64,000 nt of DNA from Terrimonas ginsenosidimutans (GTDB taxonomy: Bacteria; Bacteroidota; Bacteroidia; Chitinophagales; Chitinophagaceae), in assembly GCF_022012415.1 (NCBI RefSeq), contig NZ_JAKLTR010000020.1, positions 48,040 to 112,039 on the forward strand. The letters run 5' to 3'. Positions within the stretch are counted from its first letter, which is position 1; every line of letters starts with the position of its first letter. Below are positions 35,717 through 44,084 of this stretch, in pieces. The notes beneath the pieces were generated by a model. The model did no database searches, was not told the DNA's origin, and saw only the letters and a program-made list of their open reading frames with translations. The translations under genes were made by a program, and so were the position numbers.

Positions 35717-36484
35717 TTATGCTTTCTTAAGCATAGTCCGGGTATAGATCTCGGTAAGTTTTTGCTTGGTATGTTGGGGGAAATCGCCCTTCATCATCCA
35801 GTCATAATACTGCGGTTCTGCTTTCAATACTTCAGAAACAGCGCGGCCTTTGAATTTTCCGAAGTTGAATACTTCCACACCATTTTCCATGGTGAAGCGG
35901 CGTGCGAAATCAACGATGACTTCTTCTCCGATGCATTTGAGGATAGAATCCACGGTCTGACCCAGGGCGGGGTATTTTTCTAATTGAGCCTCAAGTACTT
36001 CATGGGTTGCACTTGCATCCACTTCCGCACCATGTGCTCCTTCGAGGTTTTTATTGCAATAGAATTTATAAGCAGCGCTAAGGGTGCGTTGCTCCATCTG
36101 ATGGAAGATCTTCTGCACGTCCACGAGTTTACGGCTTTTGAGATCAAAATCAACCTGCACACGAAGAAATTCTTCTACCAGGAGGGGCACATCAAAGCGG
36201 TTGCTGTTATAGCCCGCAATATCGCAGCCGTCCAGCACCTGCTTTAACTCATTGGCTACCTGTTTGAAACTGGGTGCATCTTTGACCATTTCATCTGTGA
36301 TCCCGTGTATATCGGAAGACCCTTTGGAAATAGGCATTTCCGGGTTGATAAGCTTTCTTTTCACACTACGGGTGCCATCCGGAAGGATTTTGACGATGGC
36401 AATTTCAACGATACGATCTGTTCCGAGGTTTGTACCTGTAGTTTCAAGATCGATAAAGGCAAGCGGTTTTGTCAGCTTCAACAT
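35717..36484 (-). CDS. 3'-5' exonuclease (DnaQ-like DEDDh)
   Basis: 255 residues. The exonuclease domain covers residues 1-175: Exo I FIDLETTG (Asp, Glu), Exo II YNSNRFDVPLL and Exo III HGAEVDASAT, whose H-x4-D spacing marks the DEDDh type. The C-terminal ~75 residues hold VEVFNFGKFKGRAVSEVL and DWMMKGDFP, the small 'putative quorum-sensing-regulated/exodeoxyribonuclease X C-terminal' module common in these proteins. The ATG at 36484 gives MLKLTKPLAFIDLE; the longer open frame has no merit. Likely role: DNA repair or proofreading-type trimming. Confidence 0.88.
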   Translation of the reverse strand: MLKLTKPLAFIDLETTGTNLGTDRIVEIAIVKILPDGTRSVKRKLINPEMPISKGSSDIHGITDEMVKDAPSFKQVANELKQVLDGCDIAGYNSNRFDVPLLVEEFLRVQVDFDLKSRKLVDVQKIFHQMEQRTLSAAYKFYCNKNLEGAHGAEVDASATHEVLEAQLEKYPALGQTVDSILKCIGEEVIVDFARRFTMENGVEVFNFGKFKGRAVSEVLKAEPQYYDWMMKGDFPQHTKQKLTEIYTRTMLKKA

Positions 36485-36718
36485 CAGTTCTGAGTTTCTC
36501 TTAAAAAAATTCTGGCGGTAAAGGTAGGGGTTTCGTTTTGAATTGTTCGCCGGCCGGATATGGATGCCCGATGTTCGAGGGCCGGTGAACGAAGAACCCT
36601 GTGAAGACCTTTGGGTCACTTCGTTAAAATACTGAAAACCCTTTGTAAAACAATCAGTTAAATATACAAGCCGGCTATCGGGAAAGGGTTGTCGGCCCTT
36701 GAATCTCTACCCGCCCTC

Positions 36719-36748
36719 TTGCATCTCTCAAAATGGGCTTTATATTTG
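36719..36748 (+). promoter_or_regulatory. Promoter of the small lipoprotein
   Basis: TTG at 36719-36721 and TATATTTG at 36741-36748, with a 19-base spacer, an almost ideal Bacteroidota -33/-7 promoter. Confidence 0.65.
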
Positions 36749-36758
36749 CATAATAAAT

Positions 36759-36775
36759 AACGTCTGCCAGACGTT
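36759..36775 (+). promoter_or_regulatory. 5'-UTR dyad AACGTCT-GCC-AGACGTT
   Basis: Seven-base perfect arms starting 11 bases after the -7 box, so within the leader of the small lipoprotein transcript. Hairpin or operator; no regulator is known. Confidence 0.4.
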
Positions 36776-36800
36776 TATACCTCAGATGAAATACCCAACA

Positions 36801-36941
36801 ATGAAAATGAAAACCTTATTTGCCGCCGTTTCCCTTTTAGTATTAGTTGTAGCTTCTACATCATGCGCCTCTTCACGTAAGTATGGCTGCCCAATGAACG
36901 TCTCAACCAAACAAGTTGTAAAAGACAAACAAATCGGCTAA
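36801..36941 (+). CDS. Tiny lipoprotein, mature chain about 25 residues
   Basis: 46 residues: MKMKTLFAAVSLLVLVV then ASTSC, a signal-peptidase-II signal, with the mature sequence CASSRKYGCPMN then VSTKQVVKDKQIG. It contains a second Cys. A strong promoter, a leader dyad, a correct lipobox and coding-type base use support it as real. In-frame ATGs at 36786 and 36807 are alternatives. Small KYGCP-type lipoproteins occur in this phylum without known function. The stop is 8 bases from the convergent NarL-type regulator stop. Confidence 0.72.
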   Translation: MKMKTLFAAVSLLVLVVASTSCASSRKYGCPMNVSTKQVVKDKQIG

Positions 36942-36949
36942 ACGCATTC

Positions 36950-37585
36950 TTACAAGCCCTTGATATTAATGAAATTAACAAGGGCTGCTGTATTCTTCAG
37001 CTTTAATTTCTTGAGAATATTGTAGCGGTGTACTTCCACCGTTTTGAGGGATATATCCAGCTCCAGCGCGATTTGCTTGGAGGACATACCTTCCTTGATC
37101 AATTTTATGATATCTATCTCCCTGCGGGATAGGTTATTCATGTCTCCCTGCGCAGCTGTTTCATCAAGCTCCTGCTGGGCCAGGATATTTTTGACTTCTT
37201 CGCAGATGTATTTTTTGCCTTCGCTTACTTCAATGATCGCAGCGATCATTTCTTCCTTTGAAGAGTTTTTCGTGACATAGCCCATCGCACCCAACTGTAA
37301 CATTCGTTTAGCGTATGCGGGCATGGTATGCATTGATACACCGATAACTTTAGATTCAGGTGAGATCTTTTGGATCTGTTTCGTAGCATCGAAACCGTTC
37401 ACCGGGCTCATATTCACGTCCATTAAAATAATGTCAGGTGTTTTCTGAGCGGCAATTTGTATAGCTTCCTCCCCCGAACTCGTTTCTGCGATTACAATGA
37501 AACGCGGATCACTGTTCAGAATAAAAGACCAGGAATCTCTGATCAGTTTGTGGTCGTCAACTAGTAGGATGGTCACTTTTTCCAT
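36950..37585 (-). CDS. NarL/FixJ-type response regulator
   Basis: 211 residues. The receiver domain at 1-120 has acidic residues in LLVDDHKLIRD and phospho-acceptor Asp56 in IILMDVNM, with a Lys in MGYVTKNSSK. The LuxR-type HTH at ~145-205 has LSRREIDIIKLIKEGMSSKQ and ISLKTVEVHRYNILKKL. A DNA-binding transcription regulator. No histidine kinase is adjacent, so it is an orphan here. The ATG at 37585 is preferred over a TTG 15 codons upstream. A 20-bp palindrome lies about 95 bases upstream. Confidence 0.9.
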   Translation of the reverse strand: MEKVTILLVDDHKLIRDSWSFILNSDPRFIVIAETSSGEEAIQIAAQKTPDIILMDVNMSPVNGFDATKQIQKISPESKVIGVSMHTMPAYAKRMLQLGAMGYVTKNSSKEEMIAAIIEVSEGKKYICEEVKNILAQQELDETAAQGDMNNLSRREIDIIKLIKEGMSSKQIALELDISLKTVEVHRYNILKKLKLKNTAALVNFINIKGL

Positions 37586-37678
37586 GGATGGATATGAGCT
37601 TGTAATATTTTCAGATAAGGCTTTCTCCAAAGAGTTAATAAGTTACATAAAAAAAATCAATTCTACGTTTTCAAAACA

Positions 37679-37698
37679 ATTCTAATAAATATTAGAAT
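37679..37698. promoter_or_regulatory. Palindrome ATTCTAATA-AA-TATTAGAAT
   Basis: Nine-base perfect arms around AA, between the response regulator start (37585) and the TonB-receptor stop (37749). The AT content makes it a poor terminator; a dimeric regulator's operator, perhaps autoregulatory, is a reasonable reading. Confidence 0.4.
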
Positions 37699-37748
37699 GC
37701 TTCTGTTGACAAATATCAAGTATTACTGTTTAAGATCTACCCGATATA

Positions 37749-39665
37749 TCAGCGTGAAAACGCAAAGCTAACTCCCCCTGTCAACCAACGTCCCGGCATT
37801 TGTGCGCCTAATAAATCGCTATACCTGGTGTTGGTAATATTATCAACTCGTACAAATATATTCATTTTCTGCTCCCATGTATAAAATGCAGCCCTCGCAT
37901 TGAAAACAAAATAATCTTTTTCTACTACAGCATGAATTGCCGGTGCATCTTGTGTTGCTCTGTTCTTATAAATTCCATTCACACTGATTAAGAACCTGTG
38001 ATATGTATATTCAACAAAAAAGTTACTCATAAAACGAGCATGTGATGATACATAAAATGATGGCGTGAGCTCACTGCTTTTGCTGTTCAACCACACCAAT
38101 CCGGCTCCCGCGTAAAGATTGCTATTCTTCTGAAACTTGCGCTGGTACTGGATATCCAGCTCCGCACCTGTGGTGTTCACCTTCGCAATATTCTTTGCCA
38201 GTGCATATGTACCACCTGCTACAAGATTATCTTTTCTTGGCATATCTGCATAGGGTGTGGTGACATAATCTATCAGCTTTCTATGATATCGCTGGAAAAA
38301 AGTAGCCCCGATCTTTAATGCAGCACCAACGAAATAATCCGCACCTGCTTCATAACTAAAAGAACGTTCCGCCGCAAGATCAGGATTACCTATACGCCCA
38401 CTGGCAACTGAAGGTTTATTATAATTATTAAACCGCTCTGTAAAATCAGCATCACGGATCGTTTTACCTGCACTTCCCCTGAAGCGAATTGAATTATAAC
38501 GATAAGCCATGCTGATTTGAGGAATCAGTTCTGTCCCTGAACGTTCATTCCAATCAAGTCTCAATGCAGGATTAATGGTAAACCCTTGTAAAAAAGAATG
38601 GTTTATCAGTATAAATGCTCCGCCTTGTGGCACCTGATGATCTCCGCGATCATTTGAACTGATCTCTTTATTGATAAACTGTACACCACTGACCATCGAT
38701 GTTTGTTGTGAGAGCTTCCATTCGTCTGTTGCAATTACCTGGAACATCCGGCTTGTACTGGCATTCGCAATGGATACCTTATTATATGCATAGTCGTCTT
38801 TAACATCTTTGTAGCCCGCATCGATGTTTACTTTGTGATCAACGCCGGAGTAAGAAACCCGAAGCTGCGTCCATACAGTACGGACTTCCTCGCGGGCTGT
38901 ATCACTTAGAAAAGTGGTGTAAAAATTCTGGGCTGAAAAATCCCGGTTATCGTAAGCTACGCGGGCAGCTACCTGCCATTGCTCGTTAATAAAATGGTTG
39001 GCCGACAGCGACGCTGTATTGGCATGTACATACCCTCTTGTACCCCGCTGAAGCTGACCATCAGTATTATTACTAAGGAAACCTCCGCTGATCGCGGTAT
39101 TGCCGGATTGATACAAGCCGCCAACATTCCCAGAAAAGAGATCATACTCCCCACCTGAGACCTGACCCTGCAACTGCAGTTTCTGCTGCTTGCGTCTTGC
39201 CGCAAAACTTTTGGTAATGATATGAACCACGCCACCTACAGCTTCTGAGCCGTAGATCGCGGAAGAAGCGCCTTTAAGTACTTCGATACGTTCGATCTCG
39301 GCCGGAGCAATGGGGATATAACTACTGAAATGCCCCGTATTCGGATCATTGATCCTAACCCCATCCAGCATAATCAACACCTGCTGAAAGGTTCCACCAC
39401 GCAATACTATATCACTTTGAGAGCCCATCGGGCCGCGCATTTGCATTTCGACACCAGGGAGGTATCTCAGCAGCTCATCTACAGAATGTACGGGAAGATT
39501 ATTAAAAGAAGAGCCCTTGAACGTTATAATGTTCCGTCCTGTTTGAGAAACCGGCTTCGGCTGAACAGACGCGGTGATAGTTACAGGATCGAGTTCCAAT
39601 TCGCTTTGCTGGGCCATTGCAAATGAAGCAGCGCCCAGTGCACACACAGTTAGAATGGTTTTCAT
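37749..39665 (-). CDS. TonB-dependent receptor (BtuB-like)
   Basis: 638 residues. The signal peptide ends at ASFAMAQQ. The plug domain covers about 25-150 (NLPVHSVDELLRYLPGVEMQ, SDIVLRGGTFQQVLIMLDGV, IERIEVLKGASSAIYGSEAVGGVVHIITK), and a 22-strand-type barrel follows to the terminal WLTGGVSFAFSR. The plug wording is closest to BtuB/CirA-type receptors for cobalamin or siderophores. There is no carboxypeptidase-like domain, so it is not SusC. I found no cobalamin riboswitch upstream and no transport genes adjacent, so the ligand is open. Confidence 0.87.
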   Translation of the reverse strand: MKTILTVCALGAASFAMAQQSELELDPVTITASVQPKPVSQTGRNIITFKGSSFNNLPVHSVDELLRYLPGVEMQMRGPMGSQSDIVLRGGTFQQVLIMLDGVRINDPNTGHFSSYIPIAPAEIERIEVLKGASSAIYGSEAVGGVVHIITKSFAARRKQQKLQLQGQVSGGEYDLFSGNVGGLYQSGNTAISGGFLSNNTDGQLQRGTRGYVHANTASLSANHFINEQWQVAARVAYDNRDFSAQNFYTTFLSDTAREEVRTVWTQLRVSYSGVDHKVNIDAGYKDVKDDYAYNKVSIANASTSRMFQVIATDEWKLSQQTSMVSGVQFINKEISSNDRGDHQVPQGGAFILINHSFLQGFTINPALRLDWNERSGTELIPQISMAYRYNSIRFRGSAGKTIRDADFTERFNNYNKPSVASGRIGNPDLAAERSFSYEAGADYFVGAALKIGATFFQRYHRKLIDYVTTPYADMPRKDNLVAGGTYALAKNIAKVNTTGAELDIQYQRKFQKNSNLYAGAGLVWLNSKSSELTPSFYVSSHARFMSNFFVEYTYHRFLISVNGIYKNRATQDAPAIHAVVEKDYFVFNARAAFYTWEQKMNIFVRVDNITNTRYSDLLGAQMPGRWLTGGVSFAFSR

Positions 39666-39669
39666 GCAG

Positions 39670-39677
39670 CAAACTTA
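39670..39677 (-). promoter_or_regulatory. -7 box TAAGTTTG abutting the receptor ATG
   Basis: Minus-strand TAAGTTTG followed by CTGC and then the ATG at 39665. If used, the transcript would start at or within a base or two of the start codon. A TGACCA-C-TGGTCA dyad (39707-39719) lies about 30 bases upstream of it. Confidence 0.35.
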
Positions 39678-39801
39678 AGAGAACTAACTGGAATAATACA
39701 CATGTAGTGACCAGTGGTCAACAAAACAGACAGTTGTCAACCATGACCAAAACTTCACTAAAAGCGACTCCTTCCCGATCTAACCAGCAGGCACATCACT
39801 G

Positions 39802-40392
39802 TTACTTATGCCGTGTTTCAAGTACATGCAATACATCGTCAATCGAAAAACCCTTTGCACGAAGTAATACCATGTAATGAAACAAAAGGTCAGACGCTTC
39901 ATTCAGGAAACGGTCATCGTCATTATCTTTTGCTTCTATGACCAGTTCAACAGCCTCCTCTCCCACTTTCTGTGCTACTTTATTGATCCCCCTATCAAAT
40001 AAACCTGAGGTATAGGATTTATCACTTCTGTCTTCAAAACGATTACGGATCGTATCGCTTAAGACCTGGAGAAATGCGGGTTTGTTTGTTTCATTAAAAC
40101 AGGTATCCGCACCGGTATGGCAAACCGGCCCCACCGGCTTTGCTTTGACCAGCAGCGTATCCTGGTCGCAATCAACAGCAATGCTTTCAAGCAAAAGAAA
40201 ATTGCCGCTCTCTTCTCCCTTGGTCCACAAACGCTGCTTACTGCGGCTAAAGAACGTCACCTTCCTTATCTCCTGGGTTTTGGCCAATGCTTCTTCATTC
40301 ATGAACCCAAGCATCAGTACTTTTGCCGTTCGACTGTCCTGGATTATTACAGGCACCAGCCCGTCACTGTATTTCGAAAAATCAATTTTCAT
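39802..40392 (-). CDS. hisIE: Bifunctional phosphoribosyl-AMP cyclohydrolase / phosphoribosyl-ATP pyrophosphatase
   Basis: 196 residues, steps 2 and 3 of histidine synthesis. The HisI domain covers residues 1-~105 (FMNEEALAKTQEIRKVTFFSRSK, LWTKGEESGNFL, the metal-binding DCDQDTLL and CHTGADTCF). The HisE domain follows (SYTSGLFDRGINKVAQKVGEEAVELVIEA). It is the last gene of the his operon, 4 bases after hisF. I see no strong terminator directly downstream. Confidence 0.96.
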   Translation of the reverse strand: MKIDFSKYSDGLVPVIIQDSRTAKVLMLGFMNEEALAKTQEIRKVTFFSRSKQRLWTKGEESGNFLLLESIAVDCDQDTLLVKAKPVGPVCHTGADTCFNETNKPAFLQVLSDTIRNRFEDRSDKSYTSGLFDRGINKVAQKVGEEAVELVIEAKDNDDDRFLNEASDLLFHYMVLLRAKGFSIDDVLHVLETRHK

Positions 40393-40396
40393 ATAC

Positions 40397-41155
40397 TTAT
40401 TTTCTTATGGAAATATCCTGATCACTCAGATAATTTTTAAGATCCGGAATACTGATCTCTTTAAAATGAAAAATGCTTGCAGCAAGCGCCGCATCCGCTG
40501 AAGCTTCTTTGAATACGTCCACAAAATGCTGCATCGTACCACCACCGCCACTGGCAATGACCGGTACAGGCAATGAGGTTGACAATCGTTTGGTGATGGA
40601 CAATGCAAATCCCGACTTTGTTCCGTCATGATTCATTGACGTCAGCAAGATCTCCCCCGCACCAAGATCCACGGCTTTCCGCGCCCAGTCAACACACCTG
40701 ATATTTGTTTTAGTACGACCACCCGTGAGATATACATACCACTCCCCGTCGTCTTCCAGTTTTGTATCGATCGCCAGCACTACACACTGACTGCCGAATT
40801 CTTTCGCCAGTTCATTGATAAGCGCAGGATTTTTCACAGCTGCAGTGTTCACTGATATTTTATCAGCACCATTTTGCAGCAGTATTCTTACATCCTCAAC
40901 CGTGCTGATCCCGCCGCCAACGGTAAACGGGATATTGATCTGCCGGGCCACTTTATTCACAAGATCAGCGAGCGTCTTCCTCCTTTCATGAGTAGCAGTG
41001 ATATCCAGGAACACGAGTTCATCTGCTCCCTGGCTTGCGTACATGGCAGCAAGCTCTATAGGATCTCCCGCATCTTTCAACTGAACGAAGTTTGTCCCTT
41101 TTACCGTTCTGCCGTCTTTTATATCCAAACAGGGAATGATTCTCTTTGTTAACAT
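40397..41155 (-). CDS. hisF: Imidazole glycerol phosphate synthase cyclase subunit
   Basis: 252 residues, TIM barrel. It forms the IGP synthase with HisH and uses the ammonia HisH releases. Motifs: [20 protein letters not shown] with the catalytic first Asp, [26 protein letters not shown] and VIASGGGGT. The ATG at 41155 gives the standard N-terminus; the frame is open three codons further from a TTG. Only one base separates it from the hisA stop. Confidence 0.97.
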   Translation of the reverse strand: MLTKRIIPCLDIKDGRTVKGTNFVQLKDAGDPIELAAMYASQGADELVFLDITATHERRKTLADLVNKVARQINIPFTVGGGISTVEDVRILLQNGADKISVNTAAVKNPALINELAKEFGSQCVVLAIDTKLEDDGEWYVYLTGGRTKTNIRCVDWARKAVDLGAGEILLTSMNHDGTKSGFALSITKRLSTSLPVPVIASGGGGTMQHFVDVFKEASADAALAASIFHFKEISIPDLKNYLSDQDISIRK

Positions 41156-41156
41156 A

Positions 41157-41873
41157 CTATGCAAACGCTTTTAATTGTTCGAGGCTTATACGATTCTCAT
41201 AGATAGCCTTACCGACGATCGCACCGCGGCAGCCTATTCCCTTCAACTCTTCAAGATCTTCCACAGACGAAACCCCACCGCTTGCGATAAACCAAAGCGA
41301 GGGAAAGGCGGCTAATATCTCTTTATAAAGATCAATGGAAGGCCCTTCGAGTTTCCCATCCTTGCTTACATCGGTACAAAAAACATTCGTGACGCCTTTG
41401 GCGATATATTTTCTGATAAAATCGAACACAGTGATACCAGCTGTTTCCATCCATCCGTGAATGGCGATGAGTCCATCTTTTACATCCGCACCAAGCATGA
41501 ACTTATCTGCGCCAAAATCATCGAACCAGTGCTGGAGCTCTTCTTCATTCTTCACCGCAATGCTGCCAACAGTTGCCCATTTAGCACCGGACTCCAGGAC
41601 AAGCTTTACATCTTCCCGCGTGCTGATGCCACCTCCAAAATCAACTTCAAGGGCGGTTCTCCCTGCTATGCTCTCCAGCACTTTCCAGTTTTGTACAGAT
41701 TTCTTCCGGGCTCCGTCCAGGTCAACAAGATGAAGGCGATGGAGCCCGGCATCTTCAAAACGTTTGGCCATTTCCAACGGATCATTGTGATACGTTGTTT
41801 GCTGATTGTAATCGCCCTGCGTCAGGCGAACACATTTTCCGTCAATAATATCTATGGCAGGAATGATCTGCAT
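41157..41873 (-). CDS. hisA: ProFAR isomerase (phosphoribosylformimino-5-aminoimidazole carboxamide ribotide isomerase)
   Basis: 238 residues, a TIM barrel homologous to His[21 protein letters not shown] with catalytic Asp8, [20 protein letters not shown], a second catalytic Asp in FCTDVSKDG, and FIASGGVSS. Its ATG overlaps the stop of the acetyltransferase gene by one base (TGATG), so the two are translationally coupled. Confidence 0.97.
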   Translation of the reverse strand: MQIIPAIDIIDGKCVRLTQGDYNQQTTYHNDPLEMAKRFEDAGLHRLHLVDLDGARKKSVQNWKVLESIAGRTALEVDFGGGISTREDVKLVLESGAKWATVGSIAVKNEEELQHWFDDFGADKFMLGADVKDGLIAIHGWMETAGITVFDFIRKYIAKGVTNVFCTDVSKDGKLEGPSIDLYKEILAAFPSLWFIASGGVSSVEDLEELKGIGCRGAIVGKAIYENRISLEQLKAFA

Positions 41874-42286
41874 CAGTTAAATTGTTTTTCCATTTTTACA
41901 AATTCAATATCTTTTGTCCACCATGTTCCGCCGGTTGTATACATGCCGAACTTTTCGTAGAAACCACTGGCAGCTACACGGGCATTACACCATATCGATT
42001 TACGGCCTTCGGCAACACCAAGATCCATCACGTATTGCAGCAGATCTGATCCATACCCCTTACCCTGCTCTCTGGTCAATGTTGCAAATTTCCTGAACTG
42101 AAGATCATCTCCTCTCTCGAAAAGTGATACGATCGATACGAGGACATCGCCGGCATATAATCCGAGGTGTCTGCCAGATCCATCATCCGGTAATTGTACA
42201 TAATTTAGTTCTTCAGCCGGGTACATTACTTCCTGCCTGATCTTCCAGATCGTTTCTAGGTCAACGGAACGGATATCCATGATCAT
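41873..42286 (-). CDS. GNAT family N-acetyltransferase inside the his operon
   Basis: 137 residues with the GNAT fold: N-terminal IRQEVMYPAEELNYV, strands HLGLYAGDVLVSIVSLFE, the acetyl-CoA motif REQGKGYGSDLLQYV (Q/RxxGxG/A) and the C-terminal ASGFYEKFGMYTTGG. The acceptor is unknown. It begins in a 4-base ATGA overlap with hisH and ends in a 1-base overlap with hisA, so it is locked into the operon at both ends. It could act on a histidine pathway intermediate, free histidine or a His enzyme, but this is inference. A second ATG lies two codons in. Confidence 0.88.
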   Translation of the reverse strand: MIMDIRSVDLETIWKIRQEVMYPAEELNYVQLPDDGSGRHLGLYAGDVLVSIVSLFERGDDLQFRKFATLTREQGKGYGSDLLQYVMDLGVAEGRKSIWCNARVAASGFYEKFGMYTTGGTWWTKDIEFVKMEKQFN

Positions 42287-42864
42287 AGTTTTAAGAAGTT
42301 TTCAAGTAGTATTTGTCCGGCTTCAGCACTTTTTTCCGGGTGAAACTGTACTCCGTAAAAATTCTTCTTTTGCAAAGCACTGCTGAAGGAAAGGCCATAT
42401 TCCGTTGTAGCGGCAGTTTCATCACAGACTCCTGCATAGTAACTGTGAACAAAATAGAAATAAGGATCCTCATCAAAACCGGCGAACAGCTCCGGTCTTT
42501 TTTGCTTTGCCTGATTCCAACCGATCTGAGGCGTTTTTAATCCCTGATCAAACTTTTTCACCTGTGTATCAAATATGCCAAGACAGGTTGTGTCTCCTTC
42601 ATCACTGTGCGTACACATCAGCTGCATACCCAGGCATATCCCCAATACAGGCTGCTCAAGACTTTTGATCACTTCATCCAATCTTCTCTCACGAAGATAT
42701 TGCATGGCGGAGCTTGCTTCGCCCACTCCCGGAAAGATCACTTTATCTGCTTCACGGATCAGCGCGGGATCATCTGTTACCACAGCGGGCGCATTCAATC
42801 GTTCTAACGCAAAAAGAACTGACTGAATATTGCCTGCGTTATATTTTATTATTGCTGTATTCAT
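42283..42864 (-). CDS. hisH: Imidazole glycerol phosphate synthase glutamine amidotransferase subunit
   Basis: 193-residue class I amidotransferase: NTAIIKYNAGNIQSVLFAL, KVIFPGVGEASSAM, the nucleophile Cys in VLGICLGMQLM, and the His-Glu pair in YGVQFHPEKS. It supplies ammonia to HisF. A 67-base AT-rich gap separates it from hisB upstream. Confidence 0.97.
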   Translation of the reverse strand: MNTAIIKYNAGNIQSVLFALERLNAPAVVTDDPALIREADKVIFPGVGEASSAMQYLRERRLDEVIKSLEQPVLGICLGMQLMCTHSDEGDTTCLGIFDTQVKKFDQGLKTPQIGWNQAKQKRPELFAGFDEDPYFYFVHSYYAGVCDETAATTEYGLSFSSALQKKNFYGVQFHPEKSAEAGQILLENFLKL

Positions 42865-42931
42865 AATTTCAAAGTCAAAAAAACGCCCATAAACAGAAGT
42901 ATCTGATTAAAAAGAACTTTTACTTTTTATT

Positions 42932-44065
42932 TTACAAAACCCCTTTCGTACTGGGCAGATAGTTACTGAATGGATCTTTTTTCACGGCCATGCGAATAGC
43001 CTTTGCAAAAGCTTTGAAGATCGCTTCTATCTTATGATGTTCGTTGTCTCCTCTGCAACTGATATTAAGATTACATTTAGCCGCATCACTGAATGACTTA
43101 AAGAAATGGAAGAACATTTCCGTAGGCATCTCTCCTATCTTCTCGCGCTTGAACTCCGCATCCCAAACGATCCATGGGCGCCCGCCGAAATCGATCAGCA
43201 CTTTTGCTTCTGCGTCATCCATCGGCAATGCAAAGCCATATCTTTCAAGACCGGTTTTATCTGCCAGTGCTTTTGCAAAGGCTTCACCAAGTGCAAGCCC
43301 GGTATCCTCGATGGTATGATGTTCATCTATGTGCAGATCTCCTTTGCATTCAATGGTGAGATCCAGCTTGCCATGCCTTGCTATCTGATCAAGCATATGA
43401 TCAAAAAAACCAAGACCGGTATGAATATTAGCTTTGCCGGACCCATCCGCATTCAGTTCAACAGCGATCTTTGTTTCGTTCGTATTCCTTTCATGACGCA
43501 CTTTCCTCAGGCCATTTTTCAGGAACGCGTAGATCTCATTCCAATCATCTGTTGCAAGAGCGATCACATCACTGTATTCCTCCTCCTGTTCTGGTGTTAA
43601 TGGAAGAAAAGGAGATCTTATCAGTATGCCACGCACACCAAGGTTTCGCGCCAGCTGCATATCCGTCCACCTGTCACCAACCATAAATGAATTGGCCAGA
43701 TCATATTTTTCTGTATCGAAAAAATGCGTCAGCAAACCCGTACCCGGCTTACGCGTCGGGGCATTTTCATGCTCGAATGTTTTATCAATATGCACTTCAT
43801 CAAAAACAAATCCTTCCCCTTCCAGTGTGCGGATCATCAGATCCTGGTAAGGCCAAAACGTGTTTTCCGGAAAAATATCCGTACCAAGACCATCCTGGTT
43901 TGAGATAAGCACTTTGTAATAATCCAGCGAACCTGCAATACGTGACAGGTTGGTGATTACCCCTTTCATAAAATGAATTTTCTCCAGCTTGTCCAGTTGA
44001 TAATCCGGTGGCTGCTCTTTCAATATCACGCCATCTCTGTCCAGGAATAAAACCCGCTTTTGCAT
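42932..44065 (-). CDS. hisB: Bifunctional histidinol-phosphatase / imidazoleglycerol-phosphate dehydratase
   Basis: 377 residues. The N-terminal HAD phosphatase (DRDGVILKE nucleophile motif, VLISNQDGL, KPGTGLL, SFMVGDRWTDMQLA) covers residues 1-~170. The C-terminal dehydratase from ~185 has the metal-binding FFDHMLDQIARHGK, DEHHTIEDTGL and DNEHHKIEAIFKAF. This is the bifunctional form also known from enterobacteria. It lies 19 bases after hisC. Confidence 0.97.
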   Translation of the reverse strand: MQKRVLFLDRDGVILKEQPPDYQLDKLEKIHFMKGVITNLSRIAGSLDYYKVLISNQDGLGTDIFPENTFWPYQDLMIRTLEGEGFVFDEVHIDKTFEHENAPTRKPGTGLLTHFFDTEKYDLANSFMVGDRWTDMQLARNLGVRGILIRSPFLPLTPEQEEEYSDVIALATDDWNEIYAFLKNGLRKVRHERNTNETKIAVELNADGSGKANIHTGLGFFDHMLDQIARHGKLDLTIECKGDLHIDEHHTIEDTGLALGEAFAKALADKTGLERYGFALPMDDAEAKVLIDFGGRPWIVWDAEFKREKIGEMPTEMFFHFFKSFSDAAKCNLNISCRGDNEHHKIEAIFKAFAKAIRMAVKKDPFSNYLPSTKGVL

Positions 44066-44084
44066 ATAAGAAGTTTTGAGTTGT

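Larger units (their letters stand above)
36485..36800. other. 316-bp intergenic region between divergent genes
   Basis: GC-rich GCCGGCC wording at 36549-36600 but no gene. The right end holds the promoter and 5'-UTR dyad of the tiny lipoprotein. Confidence 0.45.

Noticed and set aside
39666..39800. Cobalamin riboswitch upstream of the BtuB-like receptor
   Set aside because: The gap is only about 135 bases to hisIE and shows no B12-box-like sequence or matching fold; only a short dyad is present.
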